Below, in pieces: positions 34,333 through 42,933 of a DNA stretch of 64,000 nt. The stretch comes from Kordia sp039026955 (GTDB taxonomy: Bacteria; Bacteroidota; Bacteroidia; Flavobacteriales; Flavobacteriaceae): assembly GCA_039026955.1 (NCBI GenBank), contig JBCCLH010000011.1, forward strand, positions 62,001-126,000, written 5' to 3'. Below the pieces are notes generated by a model. The model was not told where the DNA came from and made no database searches. It worked only from the letters and a program-made list of their open reading frames with translations. The position numbers were made by a program, and so were the translations under genes. Position 1 is the stretch's first letter; every line of letters begins with the position of its first letter.

Positions 34333-35193
34333 TTAAAGATTCAATTTATGACTTAAATCTTCTAAATCGCTCATGTATAATTGAAACGGAACTTCATAAT
34401 ATGGACTCTTTCTAGCATTATTATCTTTAAATTCTTGCATACTTAATAGCAATTCTTTTTTAGCTTCATCTCTTTTGTTCATATTGATAAGACTCTTAGC
34501 TTTATAAAAATGTGCTTCTGGATATTGAGGATTATGTTTTAATAAGGTATCACAATAACTAATGGCGGTATCATAATCCTTTTGAATATATGATACGATG
34601 GCTCTGTATAAAAATGTTTCTGAATCAACCCAATCTTCACCGTCCTTTTCTGATATGGTTTTTATAGATTTATCAAGATACTTTTTTGAGAGTTCGTATT
34701 CTTGTAGTTGTAAATAAGTAAGTCCAATAACTTTATAAATATCCTCTCCCCAAGGAGCATCTTGAAAATTTGGAGTAAGTGTGTCTAAGCGTAGGTAATC
34801 TTCAAGAGCACCTTCATAGTCTCTCATCATATATAATTTCACAAAACCTCTATATCCTAGATGTACTTTAGGTTCTAATTCAACAGCTTTATTCAGGTAT
34901 TGAAAACCAACCGCATGATTTCCTCTTTTGTTGTAACTCACTGATTTTTCTGCATACGCATCTGCAAATTCATGATTGTATTTAATACAACTATCTAATG
35001 CTGCTTGTTCCTCAATTGAGCCCTGTAAATACTGTTGCTGAATTTTAAACCACATTTCTGCTTTTTTTACATTGATAGGATTGTTGTTGTTTGATTCCAT
35101 TATATTTTCACAGTTCGTAAATACTACAGAAATAGCTATTGCAAAAAAAGTGTAGGTATAATTGTTAAGGATATATTTCTTCAATTTTCCCAT
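34333..35193 (-). CDS. TPR-repeat lipoprotein
   Basis: About 286 residues from ATG 35193, which gives a lipoprotein signal ending VVFTNC; an earlier ATG at 35244 would bury it. Several tetratricopeptide repeats follow (AYAEKSVSYNKRGNHAVGFQ, IGLTYLQLQEYELSKKYLDK, AIVSYIQKDYDTAISYCDTL). Probably a periplasmic or outer-membrane scaffold. It overlaps the TonB-like gene by 29 bases and ends the minus-strand RiPP locus; a role there is possible but unproven. Confidence 0.75.
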   Translation of the reverse strand: MGKLKKYILNNYTYTFFAIAISVVFTNCENIMESNNNNPINVKKAEMWFKIQQQYLQGSIEEQAALDSCIKYNHEFADAYAEKSVSYNKRGNHAVGFQYLNKAVELEPKVHLGYRGFVKLYMMRDYEGALEDYLRLDTLTPNFQDAPWGEDIYKVIGLTYLQLQEYELSKKYLDKSIKTISEKDGEDWVDSETFLYRAIVSYIQKDYDTAISYCDTLLKHNPQYPEAHFYKAKSLINMNKRDEAKKELLLSMQEFKDNNARKSPYYEVPFQLYMSDLEDLSHKLNL

Positions 35194-35686
35194 TGCTAAT
35201 CTTAAAAATAATGTGTTTGTAACTATCAAAATACGTGCCTTCAAAATATCCTGGATTCCATTGCCCCATCTTTTTAAAAAGTGATATTATTTTTGATTCA
35301 AAATCGGAATTAATTTTTACTTTCTCATAATTTTTATCAACGAAAGAAACTCTAAATCTATCGGTTTCGCCTTTGCAATTGATAATAAAACGTACCGTTA
35401 AGTACCCATCAGTTTTTATCAATTCATTTAATGCGGTTATGTGGTTTTTAAAATACGCTTGAATACTTTTTAGCCCTTCTTTATAACGAGGATTTACTTG
35501 GTAGTATTCAAAAACGTTTTTTTCATCACATAAATAAAAATTGGGATTATCTGTTTTCTCGTTAAAACTAATATACCCCACTTTTTCGATTGAATTGATT
35601 TTATATGGATAGGTGTTTTGTGAAAATAATACGTGAACACAAAACAAAAAAAGAATACATGAGAAAACAGTTTTTTTGCTATTCAT
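35165..35686 (-). CDS. Secreted protein with TonB C-terminal-like domain
   Basis: 173 residues with a signal peptide (ILFLFCVHVLFSQ). The mature part contains IKTDGYLTVRFIINCKGETDRF and MGQWNPGYFEGTYFDSYKHI, the layout of the TonB C-terminal domain used in small Bacteroidetes periplasmic proteins. It lacks the N-terminal TonB membrane anchor and proline-rich spacer. Located after the first SPASM gene with a 61-bp gap. Confidence 0.6.
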   Translation of the reverse strand: MNSKKTVFSCILFLFCVHVLFSQNTYPYKINSIEKVGYISFNEKTDNPNFYLCDEKNVFEYYQVNPRYKEGLKSIQAYFKNHITALNELIKTDGYLTVRFIINCKGETDRFRVSFVDKNYEKVKINSDFESKIISLFKKMGQWNPGYFEGTYFDSYKHIIFKISNGKIEEIYP

Positions 35687-35747
35687 GAGTATAAGGATTA
35701 GTTCTTCACGCTTAGTGTAATCAAAAAAAATGAAGTTGATTTAAAAT

Positions 35748-36833
35748 TTAATTTTCTTGTGTTATATCTTTCATTTTGTAAAATTCAATACCTTTTTTCT
35801 TTAATGGATTTGTGCTCCATTCAGACCACGTGTTTGTATATGGATCATATCCGCACTTTAGAGGTTTTGAATAATAATCTTCTGGGGCTTCTACAAAAGC
35901 CCTACAATCCGTACAGATATGACGAAATTCACAATCCTTGCAAGTATCGATATCATCCTTTGAAATACTCCACATTTGTTTGTACCCTCTAGTATGAATT
36001 GCTTCAGAAAGTGTCGTTTCTTTAATATTCCCAAAACTTTTTGGGAGAGCAGGACAATTTCTTATGTTACCGTTTGCATCTACAGATATTTTTTGATTAA
36101 GACACGAATTGTGGTTTTGTGACTCCATATAGTGTTCCATACTTGGAGAGAAAAATTTCTTACTGACAGTGCCACAATATGAAAAATTTGTAAATGGTTG
36201 ATGTACGTATATTATATCAGTAAACCCATGAGTTACTTTATCATTTTCTTTATCACTTGGTACTCCATGAATCAAAATCTTATTAAGACGTAGATGCTGT
36301 GTGCATATTTTTTTAAGAAAAACGGTATCTTTATTTTCAGTGTAAGGTATGATTAAACCAATATATTTAATTGATGATGATTTGAATAATGTCAAAATAT
36401 TTTCTAAGTATTCATTTATTATATCTTTGTAAAAGATTAATTCCACATATTGACAACCCAAGGCTTCCAATTGTGAAATCGTATTTTTCAAAAGTGCGCT
36501 ATCTCTCATTTCTTCCAAAACGCAATTTGTTATTTCAAACGGTGAATGATACTTAGTATCAATATTGGGGAAAAATGCTCGTTCTTTTTCTGAAAGATAG
36601 AATCCTAATTCATTTTCTATCAGGGAATCAAAATATTCATCAATAGTTGATTTATTTTCTAGACCATATTCTTCATAAATTTGTTCAATTGAGTTATTCT
36701 TAGCCTTCATAATAATTTCATATATATCATTAGGGATAAAAACAGTTTTCATACGCTGAGCATCAAATATAAGACTACGATTGAAACCATAGACTATAAA
36801 ACAATTAGCGAATAAGTTAAAATATCTATTCAT
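35748..36833 (-). CDS. gwsS: Grasp-with-spasm SPASM-domain peptide maturase 1
   Basis: 361 residues. The C-terminal third is a SPASM domain: cysteines in FSYCG, HNSCLNQK, IRNCPALP, DTCKDCEFRHICTDC and LKCGYDPYT can hold two iron-sulfur clusters. The N-terminal half, beginning LFANCFIVYG, has no C-x3-C-x2-C radical SAM motif, which is normal in the grasp-with-spasm family. Its task in peptide maturation is unknown. It overlaps the small gene upstream by 8 bases and is close in sequence to the second copy at 40397-41464 (CEFRH[IV]CTDCRA, SKPLKCGYDPYTN). Confidence 0.85.
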   Translation of the reverse strand: MNRYFNLFANCFIVYGFNRSLIFDAQRMKTVFIPNDIYEIIMKAKNNSIEQIYEEYGLENKSTIDEYFDSLIENELGFYLSEKERAFFPNIDTKYHSPFEITNCVLEEMRDSALLKNTISQLEALGCQYVELIFYKDIINEYLENILTLFKSSSIKYIGLIIPYTENKDTVFLKKICTQHLRLNKILIHGVPSDKENDKVTHGFTDIIYVHQPFTNFSYCGTVSKKFFSPSMEHYMESQNHNSCLNQKISVDANGNIRNCPALPKSFGNIKETTLSEAIHTRGYKQMWSISKDDIDTCKDCEFRHICTDCRAFVEAPEDYYSKPLKCGYDPYTNTWSEWSTNPLKKKGIEFYKMKDITQEN

Positions 36834-37035
36834 GAGGAAATCGTGTAACGTGTTTAAGGTAATTTGAAATTGATATTGATGCCGTTCGATACTTTGGAGC
36901 AGATATTTGTTTACCTGTAACCGTTGCGGTCTTTTTTATTTCAGTAATATGTGCGTCATGGAGTATAAGAGGTAGAATATCCTTTGTTTTTTCCAAACGA
37001 TCTTCTATTTCTTTTTTAGTTTTTCCGTTACTCAT
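36826..37035 (-). CDS. Small protein between ATP-grasp and SPASM genes (module 1)
   Basis: 69 residues, basic, with a helical start KTKKEIEDRLEKTKDILPLI and a strand-rich middle. Overlaps both neighbours by 8 bases, so it is translationally tied to the two maturases. A different small gene holds the same position in module 2. Could be a chaperone or peptide-binding partner; not recognised. Confidence 0.55.
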   Translation of the reverse strand: MSNGKTKKEIEDRLEKTKDILPLILHDAHITEIKKTATVTGKQISAPKYRTASISISNYLKHVTRFPHE

Positions 37036-37969
37036 GTGATAATTGTTTTAAATGAAGTGCTAATTCTCTATGAAGATAATAATTGCATGGTCGTGATACC
37101 ATACCATACTGACCAACTGGGTTGACTTCCAAAAAGATAAATTCTAATTGTGGAGTTACAATCATATCGATTGATCCACAGTTCAGATCCAATTTCTCCA
37201 TTAATGCAATTATTTTTTGTTGTATATGAATTGGAACAGTAAATGGTACGTTTCTATTGGGCTTTTTATCATTGTAGTTTCTAAAATCAACAGCAGTCGT
37301 ATCATCATTTTGAGAAAAAATCGCCATTGCCCAAAACTTTCGGTGCATATAGAATATGCGTAATTCATATCTTTTTTCAATATAATGTTGAACTAAACTC
37401 GGAAAGAATTTTTGCGGTGTTTTCTCTGTGCTGTTAATTTTTTTTGTAAGTATGTTGTAATTAACGAAATCTGATGGAATAATTCCATACCCAGAAATTG
37501 ATTTTGTTGCAAAATCAGTTTCTTTACTCTCTAAAATCTCATTGAGATATGTTTTAGTACTTACAAGATATTCTTGTGGTGTTGTAAGTCCGACTGAGCG
37601 TGCAGTTTCAGTTACAATCAATTTATTAACGTCTGCATTCTTAAAACGATTGATGTGAGGTAATTGTGCTAATTTGTAATATATATACTCGCGTAATTTT
37701 TCAAGTTCAATTTTTTTAAATTCATCAATATCGATAAGTTTAGTGATGTATAATTTGAAGTTGAGAAACCCTCTTCGATACCATACTGCTTTAAGATCAG
37801 ATAGTAAAAATGAGAAAGATGGTGAGCGAAATTCAATATCATCATTATGAAATGATACTTCAATCACATCCTTCTCATTTATACGAATCCAAGGAAGGTC
37901 AAAATGATTTAACCAATCAATGACCATTAATGTAGAGTGATCGTGTTCTGATGTAATGATTAAAAGCAT
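37028..37969 (-). CDS. gwsG: ATP-grasp peptide maturase 1
   Basis: 313 residues of the ATP-grasp peptide ligase family (relatives make omega-ester and amide crosslinks in microviridin-like peptides). Seen: N-terminal AVWYRRGFLNFKLY, EKRYELRIFYMHRKFWAMAI, and the metal site in NCGSIDMIV...FIFLEVNPVGQYGMVS. It starts 17 bases after the precursor gene, as expected of its modifying enzyme. Confidence 0.88.
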   Translation of the reverse strand: MLLIITSEHDHSTLMVIDWLNHFDLPWIRINEKDVIEVSFHNDDIEFRSPSFSFLLSDLKAVWYRRGFLNFKLYITKLIDIDEFKKIELEKLREYIYYKLAQLPHINRFKNADVNKLIVTETARSVGLTTPQEYLVSTKTYLNEILESKETDFATKSISGYGIIPSDFVNYNILTKKINSTEKTPQKFFPSLVQHYIEKRYELRIFYMHRKFWAMAIFSQNDDTTAVDFRNYNDKKPNRNVPFTVPIHIQQKIIALMEKLDLNCGSIDMIVTPQLEFIFLEVNPVGQYGMVSRPCNYYLHRELALHLKQLSHE

Positions 37970-37986
37970 AACCTTCCTTCAATTAA

Positions 37987-38214
37987 TTATCCATTCACAC
38001 AATTATTGTGATCACAAATAGTTACTTCATCTTTTACAACTTTACCGTCAACCTTACGAATATAGTGATGGTCTCCGACACCTTCATGACAAGTATCTAC
38101 CAACGACCAACAAGTACTTGTTCTGTCATCTCCACCAGTAATGTAATACTGCTCTTGTTCGCTTAATACATTAGATGCAAATATTTTCGAATTTAATTTC
38201 TGTAATTTTTTCAT
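37987..38214 (-). CDS. RiPP precursor peptide 2
   Basis: 75 residues. Leader MKKLQKLNSKIFASNVLSEQ then QYYITGG, ending in a double glycine, followed by a core rich in Thr, Asp and Glu with DTCHEG, KVDGKVVKDEVTICDHNNC. Leader and core layout match grasp-with-spasm precursors. Together with precursor 1 it is the likely substrate of module 1. Confidence 0.8.
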   Translation of the reverse strand: MKKLQKLNSKIFASNVLSEQEQYYITGGDDRTSTCWSLVDTCHEGVGDHHYIRKVDGKVVKDEVTICDHNNCVNG

Positions 38215-38242
38215 TTTTGTTTATTTAAAAGGTTACTACTAT

Positions 38243-38473
38243 TTAGCATTCGTATTCGTCAGATACGGTAACTGTTTCTTTCTCAGTTCCGTCAGCATAA
38301 TCTCTACGGACTGTTCTTTGATTGTCACAGGTATTATTACTTCCCTCTGTTGCATCATTACATATATAACGAGAAGTAACTCGATTTTGCATTCCTGTAA
38401 TAAAATACATTTGTTCTTCAGTAACAAGGTTTTCTGAACCTAATTTACCTTTCAATTTTGATAATTTTTTCAT
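38243..38473 (-). CDS. RiPP precursor peptide 1
   Basis: 76 residues. Leader MKKLSKLKGKLGSENLVTEE then QMYFITGM, core with NNTCDNQRTVRRDYADG and VTVSDEYEC. The YFITG stretch aligns with YYITG of precursor 2. An identical 14-base TTTAAATGTTAATA precedes the start codons of precursors 1 and 3. Confidence 0.8.
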   Translation of the reverse strand: MKKLSKLKGKLGSENLVTEEQMYFITGMQNRVTSRYICNDATEGSNNTCDNQRTVRRDYADGTEKETVTVSDEYEC

Positions 38474-38550
38474 TTCTAAAAAAGTTTAAATGTTAATAAA
38501 TTGCATACATTTAGGTATGCTTCTAATATATTGACTCCTGTAAAGTTTGA

Positions 38551-39474
38551 CTAGTATTCACTTTCATCAGGATACAATATCTTGTCGCGCCATTGTTCAT
38601 ATCCTAGATTCGGAAGTCCAATGGACTGTCTTCGTTTATTTATTTCGGACGTATCAACACTCATAAGTGGAGCATTTTGATACGTACCATAATATTGTTC
38701 TTTTCCTGCGTAAATGAGGAGTTGGTCTTCCATAAAACCAACGTAGCGCGGATTTGCTTTTCCTTGTCTCACATATTTTAATATCGTTGGTATAAAGTAA
38801 TTTCTTCGAATGGAGTCTTTGGTGTGCAACAGTAAGGCATCGATATTTACAAAATCATCATTAATTGTGTAGTTTCCAATAACTCTATCTGAAGGAAAAC
38901 CGTATGTTTCAAAAATGTTTTTCAGTTCCCTTGCATTCAAAAGGTCAATACTATCTTGCTTTTGTTTATTTTCTTTGTATGAACCATTTCTATACAACTG
39001 ATCACTACTTTTCATTGATACAATTTTTTCTCGTAGGGATAAATTAATAGACGAGATATACTTATTTTTTAGTTTCTTAACATCATTATCAAACTGCGAT
39101 TGTACCTTGTGATAGTGTATTTTCAAAATTGAATCTTTTATCAAATATTTCGTAGGATATCCATACTTTGAGATAAGTTCAGTAAACTCATTATATGATA
39201 CTTCTTTGTTCAAGATAATTTTGAGTTTGATGTACGTGCTTATTTCATTTACTGGATTTGTATTAAGTGGTTCATGAGTTAAAAAAAGCGAATGTAAAAT
39301 GTCATAACTTTTTTCATAATCCTTCATAATAAATAAGCTGTCTGCGGTATAAATTTTTGCATAATAGTCAGAAGCTAAATAGTCAGTTGTATTATGAGTA
39401 CATGACATAATAGAAAATAATAAGATTATGATAATAGAATGTTTCATTTGAAAAATAGTACTGTATAACTTCAT
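38551..39474 (-). CDS. DUF6624 lipoprotein A
   Basis: 307 residues; ATG 39474 overlaps the previous stop (ATGA), but ATG 39447 gives the better lipoprotein signal ending SIMSC. The C-terminal half shows the DUF6624 pattern: MKSSDQLYR, YGFPSDRVIG, LLLHTKDSIRRNYFIP, QYYGTYQ and INKRRQSIGLP. N-terminal half has TPR-like helices (KDYEKSYDILHSLF). Role unknown; three copies flank the peptide modules. Confidence 0.72.
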   Translation of the reverse strand: MKLYSTIFQMKHSIIIILLFSIMSCTHNTTDYLASDYYAKIYTADSLFIMKDYEKSYDILHSLFLTHEPLNTNPVNEISTYIKLKIILNKEVSYNEFTELISKYGYPTKYLIKDSILKIHYHKVQSQFDNDVKKLKNKYISSINLSLREKIVSMKSSDQLYRNGSYKENKQKQDSIDLLNARELKNIFETYGFPSDRVIGNYTINDDFVNIDALLLHTKDSIRRNYFIPTILKYVRQGKANPRYVGFMEDQLLIYAGKEQYYGTYQNAPLMSVDTSEINKRRQSIGLPNLGYEQWRDKILYPDESEY

Positions 39475-40382
39475 TTAAATTCAGGGTATAGGATTCGGTA
39501 ACGCCAGTCTTCATAGCCATAAGATGGTAAACCAATTGATGCTCGTCGTCTATTTATTTCAGCTTCTGAAGCCTCTGTGATGGGAGACGATGAATACGTT
39601 CCATAATATTGTTCAAAACCATCGTAGAGTAATAATTGGTCATACATTGTTCCTACTAAGCGAGGATTAGCTTTTCCTTGATGTACGTACTCTTTAACTT
39701 TCGGTATAAAATAATGTTCTCGAATTGAATCACGAGTATGTAATAGTAAGGCATTTATATTAGGACTATTATTATCAACTGAATATTCTCCTATGAGCTT
39801 TTTTGATGGAAAACCATAGGTGTTAAAAATGTGTATTAACTTTTCTGTATTTGTGCTATCAATACGGGTTTGTTCTTCTTGATACGTTCCATAATTATCT
39901 CGATAAAGTTGATCTTCTGATTTCATTCTTAAAATTTGATTTCTCAAGTCAAGATTAATCGAGGAGAGATATTGTTTTTGTAATTGAGGAGTATCGTGTA
40001 TAAGTTGTTGTTCGTTCTGCTCATAAAAAGCACCTAGCACATCATCATTTTTCAAATATGATTCTGTATAACCATACACACTTATTAAACGAGTAAATTC
40101 ATCATAAGAGACATCTTTTTTGAGCAAAATCTTCAATTTTATATACGTTATTAATTCATTATAAATTTCCATGTCAATCGGTTCAAAGCGTGAAAAGGTT
40201 TGTTCCAAAATGTTATAGCTTTGTTCATATTCTTTCACGATGTAGAGACTATCTGCCATATAGATATTTGAATAGTACCCTTCTGTGACGTAATTACGAG
40301 AAGGATCACTCTGATTGCATGATACGCACATAATTATATGTATTATAATAAATATTGATGTGATGACTTTATTTTTAATCAA
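39471..40382 (-). CDS. DUF6624 lipoprotein B
   Basis: 303 residues, lipoprotein signal ending MCVSC. Close paralog of the next gene: MKSEDQLYRD, YGFPSKKLIGEYSVD, LLLHTRDSIREHYFIPKV and INRRRASIGLPSYGYEDWR align directly. Starts 14 bases after the second SPASM gene. The pair is a tandem duplication. Confidence 0.72.
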   Translation of the reverse strand: MIKNKVITSIFIIIHIIMCVSCNQSDPSRNYVTEGYYSNIYMADSLYIVKEYEQSYNILEQTFSRFEPIDMEIYNELITYIKLKILLKKDVSYDEFTRLISVYGYTESYLKNDDVLGAFYEQNEQQLIHDTPQLQKQYLSSINLDLRNQILRMKSEDQLYRDNYGTYQEEQTRIDSTNTEKLIHIFNTYGFPSKKLIGEYSVDNNSPNINALLLHTRDSIREHYFIPKVKEYVHQGKANPRLVGTMYDQLLLYDGFEQYYGTYSSSPITEASEAEINRRRASIGLPSYGYEDWRYRILYPEFK

Positions 40383-40396
40383 ATGGATATCTTATT

Positions 40397-41464
40397 TTAA
40401 AATAGTTTGTATTCAGTTATAGCTGTTTGTTTGAGAGGATTCTGCGACCAATCACTCCATTCATTGGTGTAGGGATCGTATCCGCATTTAAGCGGTTTGG
40501 AAAATATATCATTTGGGTCTTCAATATATGCTCTACAATCAGTACATACATGGCGAAACTCACAATCTTGGCACACTTTTATTTCATCTTTTTTAATAGT
40601 CCAAAGTTTTGTGAACTTTTCATTTTTTAATACCTCAGACAAAGATGTATTGTTAATGTTTCCATAGTCTGTTTGCATTGATGGGCAGTTCTTTATATTA
40701 CCATCAAAATCTATTCCCATTTTTTTATTGAGACATGAATTATATGATAATGATTCAAAGACTTTATCTTTATTAACTACCATATAATCCAAAGAGATAT
40801 TTCCGCAAGATCTACAGTCGATAATTGGTTTTTTCGTTTTGATTACTTTAAATAGAAATGGTTCTCCATATTCTAATATTGAGTCTTTCTCACAATCAAA
40901 TAAAATGAACTGAACTATCTTATTTGGAGTCTTATTAATTAGAGGAAGAAATTCTTCAATATTTGAATAATAACGAGTTGTTATTTCTATTGAACGTAAA
41001 GAACTGTTTCTCGATAATGTATTAATGATTTGTATATCTTCAATCTGTAAGTCGGTATGTAATAAAATATGTAATGAGTGACATTCAAGTTCATGTAATT
41101 GATTGAAAATAGGTGTTAAATATTCACGGTCTACCTCCCTTAACTCCAATATGAAATTCGAAATTTTATGATAACTTTTAAAAATAGTATCAATTTTCGG
41201 AAAATTGCTTTTTTCTAATTCTGAGCAATAAAAACCATATTCGTTTTCTTCAATGTAATCTAAATATTCTTCAATAATTTCCTTATTATCTTCACCATAA
41301 TGTTTTATGGTTTCATTAATACTGTGATTCTCCAAAAAGAGTAATACCTCATACATTTCATTGGGTATGAGAGCAAAATCATTACGCTGAATATCACAAA
41401 TAGTTGAGCGCTGATCTCCTTTCACTAAAAGGCAATTTGAAAATAAAATAAAGTGAGTATTCAT
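40397..41464 (-). CDS. gwsS: Grasp-with-spasm SPASM-domain peptide maturase 2
   Basis: 355 residues, paralog of 35748-36833. Cysteines in DCRSCGN, YNSCLNKK, IKNCPSM, KVCQDCEFRHVCTDC and LKCGYDPYT; again no radical SAM cysteine motif near the N-terminus (LFSNCLLVKG). Overlaps the small gene upstream by 4 bases. Confidence 0.85.
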   Translation of the reverse strand: MNTHFILFSNCLLVKGDQRSTICDIQRNDFALIPNEMYEVLLFLENHSINETIKHYGEDNKEIIEEYLDYIEENEYGFYCSELEKSNFPKIDTIFKSYHKISNFILELREVDREYLTPIFNQLHELECHSLHILLHTDLQIEDIQIINTLSRNSSLRSIEITTRYYSNIEEFLPLINKTPNKIVQFILFDCEKDSILEYGEPFLFKVIKTKKPIIDCRSCGNISLDYMVVNKDKVFESLSYNSCLNKKMGIDFDGNIKNCPSMQTDYGNINNTSLSEVLKNEKFTKLWTIKKDEIKVCQDCEFRHVCTDCRAYIEDPNDIFSKPLKCGYDPYTNEWSDWSQNPLKQTAITEYKLF

Positions 41465-41652
41465 AAATAACGGACTATGTCTTTGTAAAATGGAATTACG
41501 TTGTAGGCATTTGTCTGGTAATGATCATTTTGAGATAATTTTGAAATTTCTCTTACTTCATCACCCTCTTCAACTGATGAAAATTCAGCATGTTTAAAAC
41601 TTGCTGGAAGTTTAGTTTCATGATCTTTTAAGAACTTATTTACTTTTATCAT
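41461..41652 (-). CDS. Small protein between ATP-grasp and SPASM genes (module 2)
   Basis: 63 residues: KVNKFLKDHETKLPASFKHA then SSVEEGDEVREISKLS, ending IPFYKDIVRYL. Holds the same slot as the 69-residue gene of module 1 and overlaps both neighbours, yet no clear similarity in sequence is visible. The start resembles a RiPP leader, so a fourth precursor cannot be excluded. Confidence 0.5.
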   Translation of the reverse strand: MIKVNKFLKDHETKLPASFKHAEFSSVEEGDEVREISKLSQNDHYQTNAYNVIPFYKDIVRYL

Positions 41653-42584
41653 TATGCTATTAATGTTTGAGCCACTTTTTCTTCTAGGTAGTAATTACAT
41701 GGGTATGATACCATGCCAAATTGACCAAGTGGATTTACTTCTAAAAAGTAATACTCAAGTTTATTATTGACTATCATATCTATAGAGGCAGTATCCAATT
41801 CCATTAGTTTCATTAACTGTTGTAATTTTTTTTCAATTTCATGCGGAATCTTATATGGAACAGTTCTATTAGGTTTCTTTTTATTGTATTTTCTAAAATC
41901 TATTTGAGTTTGTGTATCTTTTTGAGAAAAAATTGCCATTGGATAAAATGTTCCTCTTAGATAAAAGATTCTTAACTCATACCTTTTTTCTATATACTCT
42001 TGAAAGTATGTCGGAGCAAAACGTTCAGAATAATCATCAATATTTTCTACAATAGAAGTATAGAGCGTACCAAAATCAGTTTTACTTAAATAGAAAAAAC
42101 CATTTCCTGCAACTGCTTTTGTGATAGTCTTATGCTGCTTCAATACTTTTTTCAATTCATCTTTAGTATTAAGAATGTATGATTTTGGGGTTTTAAGTCC
42201 TATACTTTTTGAGAAATCATTAACAATGAGTTTGTTTGTTATTGAAGAATTAATATTTCCCAAGCTGTTTTTTTTATGCAACAGATGGTAATAGTAATTT
42301 TTTAAATGATAATTTTCCTCTTTTAAAAAAGGAAGTAAATGAGAAGGTAATCTCTCCAGATCATACTTATAATTTAAGAAACCTCTTCTATACCAAAATG
42401 ATGTCACTTCTGAAAGATATAATTTAGACTCTCCATTAATAACCAAGACGACATCATCATGTAGATTATGAACTTCAATAGAATCCTCTAAATTAATTTT
42501 AATCCATTTCTGATTGTAGTACTCAATCCATTTAATCACTTCTACTGTTGTTTTGTCCTTTTTTTCAGAAAGTATTACAATCAT
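41652..42584 (-). CDS. gwsG: ATP-grasp peptide maturase 2
   Basis: 310 residues, paralog of 37028-37969: SFWYRRGFLNYKYD, YIEKRYELRIFYLRGTFYPM, DFRKYNKKKPNRTVPY, and the metal site ASIDMIVNNK...YFLEVNPLGQFGMVS. Separated from its precursor gene by a strong hairpin. Confidence 0.88.
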   Translation of the reverse strand: MIVILSEKKDKTTVEVIKWIEYYNQKWIKINLEDSIEVHNLHDDVVLVINGESKLYLSEVTSFWYRRGFLNYKYDLERLPSHLLPFLKEENYHLKNYYYHLLHKKNSLGNINSSITNKLIVNDFSKSIGLKTPKSYILNTKDELKKVLKQHKTITKAVAGNGFFYLSKTDFGTLYTSIVENIDDYSERFAPTYFQEYIEKRYELRIFYLRGTFYPMAIFSQKDTQTQIDFRKYNKKKPNRTVPYKIPHEIEKKLQQLMKLMELDTASIDMIVNNKLEYYFLEVNPLGQFGMVSYPCNYYLEEKVAQTLIA

Positions 42585-42601
42585 TTGTCTACATAGCTTA
42601 T

Positions 42602-42631
42602 ATACGGGTTGGTATTTGACCCAACCCGTAT
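42602..42631 (-). promoter_or_regulatory. Hairpin between precursor 3 and its ATP-grasp gene
   Basis: ATACGGGTTGG (42602-42612) and CCAACCCGTAT (42621-42631) form a perfect 11-bp stem with an 8-nt loop in the 55-bp gap. There is no T run in the direction of the genes, so it may attenuate transcription or stabilise the precursor mRNA rather than stop transcription fully. Confidence 0.65.
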
Positions 42632-42639
42632 TGTTTGTT

Positions 42640-42888
42640 TTACTGATCTCCCATTATAGAAAGAGATTCCTTATCTACAATTAAAATGAATTCGTTACCG
42701 TTATCATCATATAATTGTGTTCCACAATCAGTATCTCTATTAGGACCTAAATCTGTAGAAACCTCAGAACTTGTTGTTGTAGGATTTCCTCCTCCAATAC
42801 CTCCACGGATGCTCAAAGAAGTATCTTTTTGTGTTAATACATTCTTCTTTTCTTTTGCAAAATCTTTTAATGATTTTAATTTTTTCAT
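42640..42888 (-). CDS. RiPP precursor peptide 3
   Basis: 82 residues from ATG 42888 (a TTG at 42894 is less likely). Leader MKKLKSLKDFAKEKKNVLTQ then SLSIRGG, ending in a double glycine; core with TDLGPNRDTDCGTQL, DDNGNEF and ILIVDKESL. Substrate of module 2. Confidence 0.8.
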   Translation of the reverse strand: MKKLKSLKDFAKEKKNVLTQKDTSLSIRGGIGGGNPTTTSSEVSTDLGPNRDTDCGTQLYDDNGNEFILIVDKESLSIMGDQ

Positions 42889-42933
42889 AATCAATGATTT
42901 AAATGTTAATACTAAATTTATGTAGAGATTCCT

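Noticed and set aside
35748..41464. Radical SAM enzymes
   Set aside because: The SPASM proteins lack the C-x3-C-x2-C motif in the N-terminal half; only the SPASM cysteines are present.
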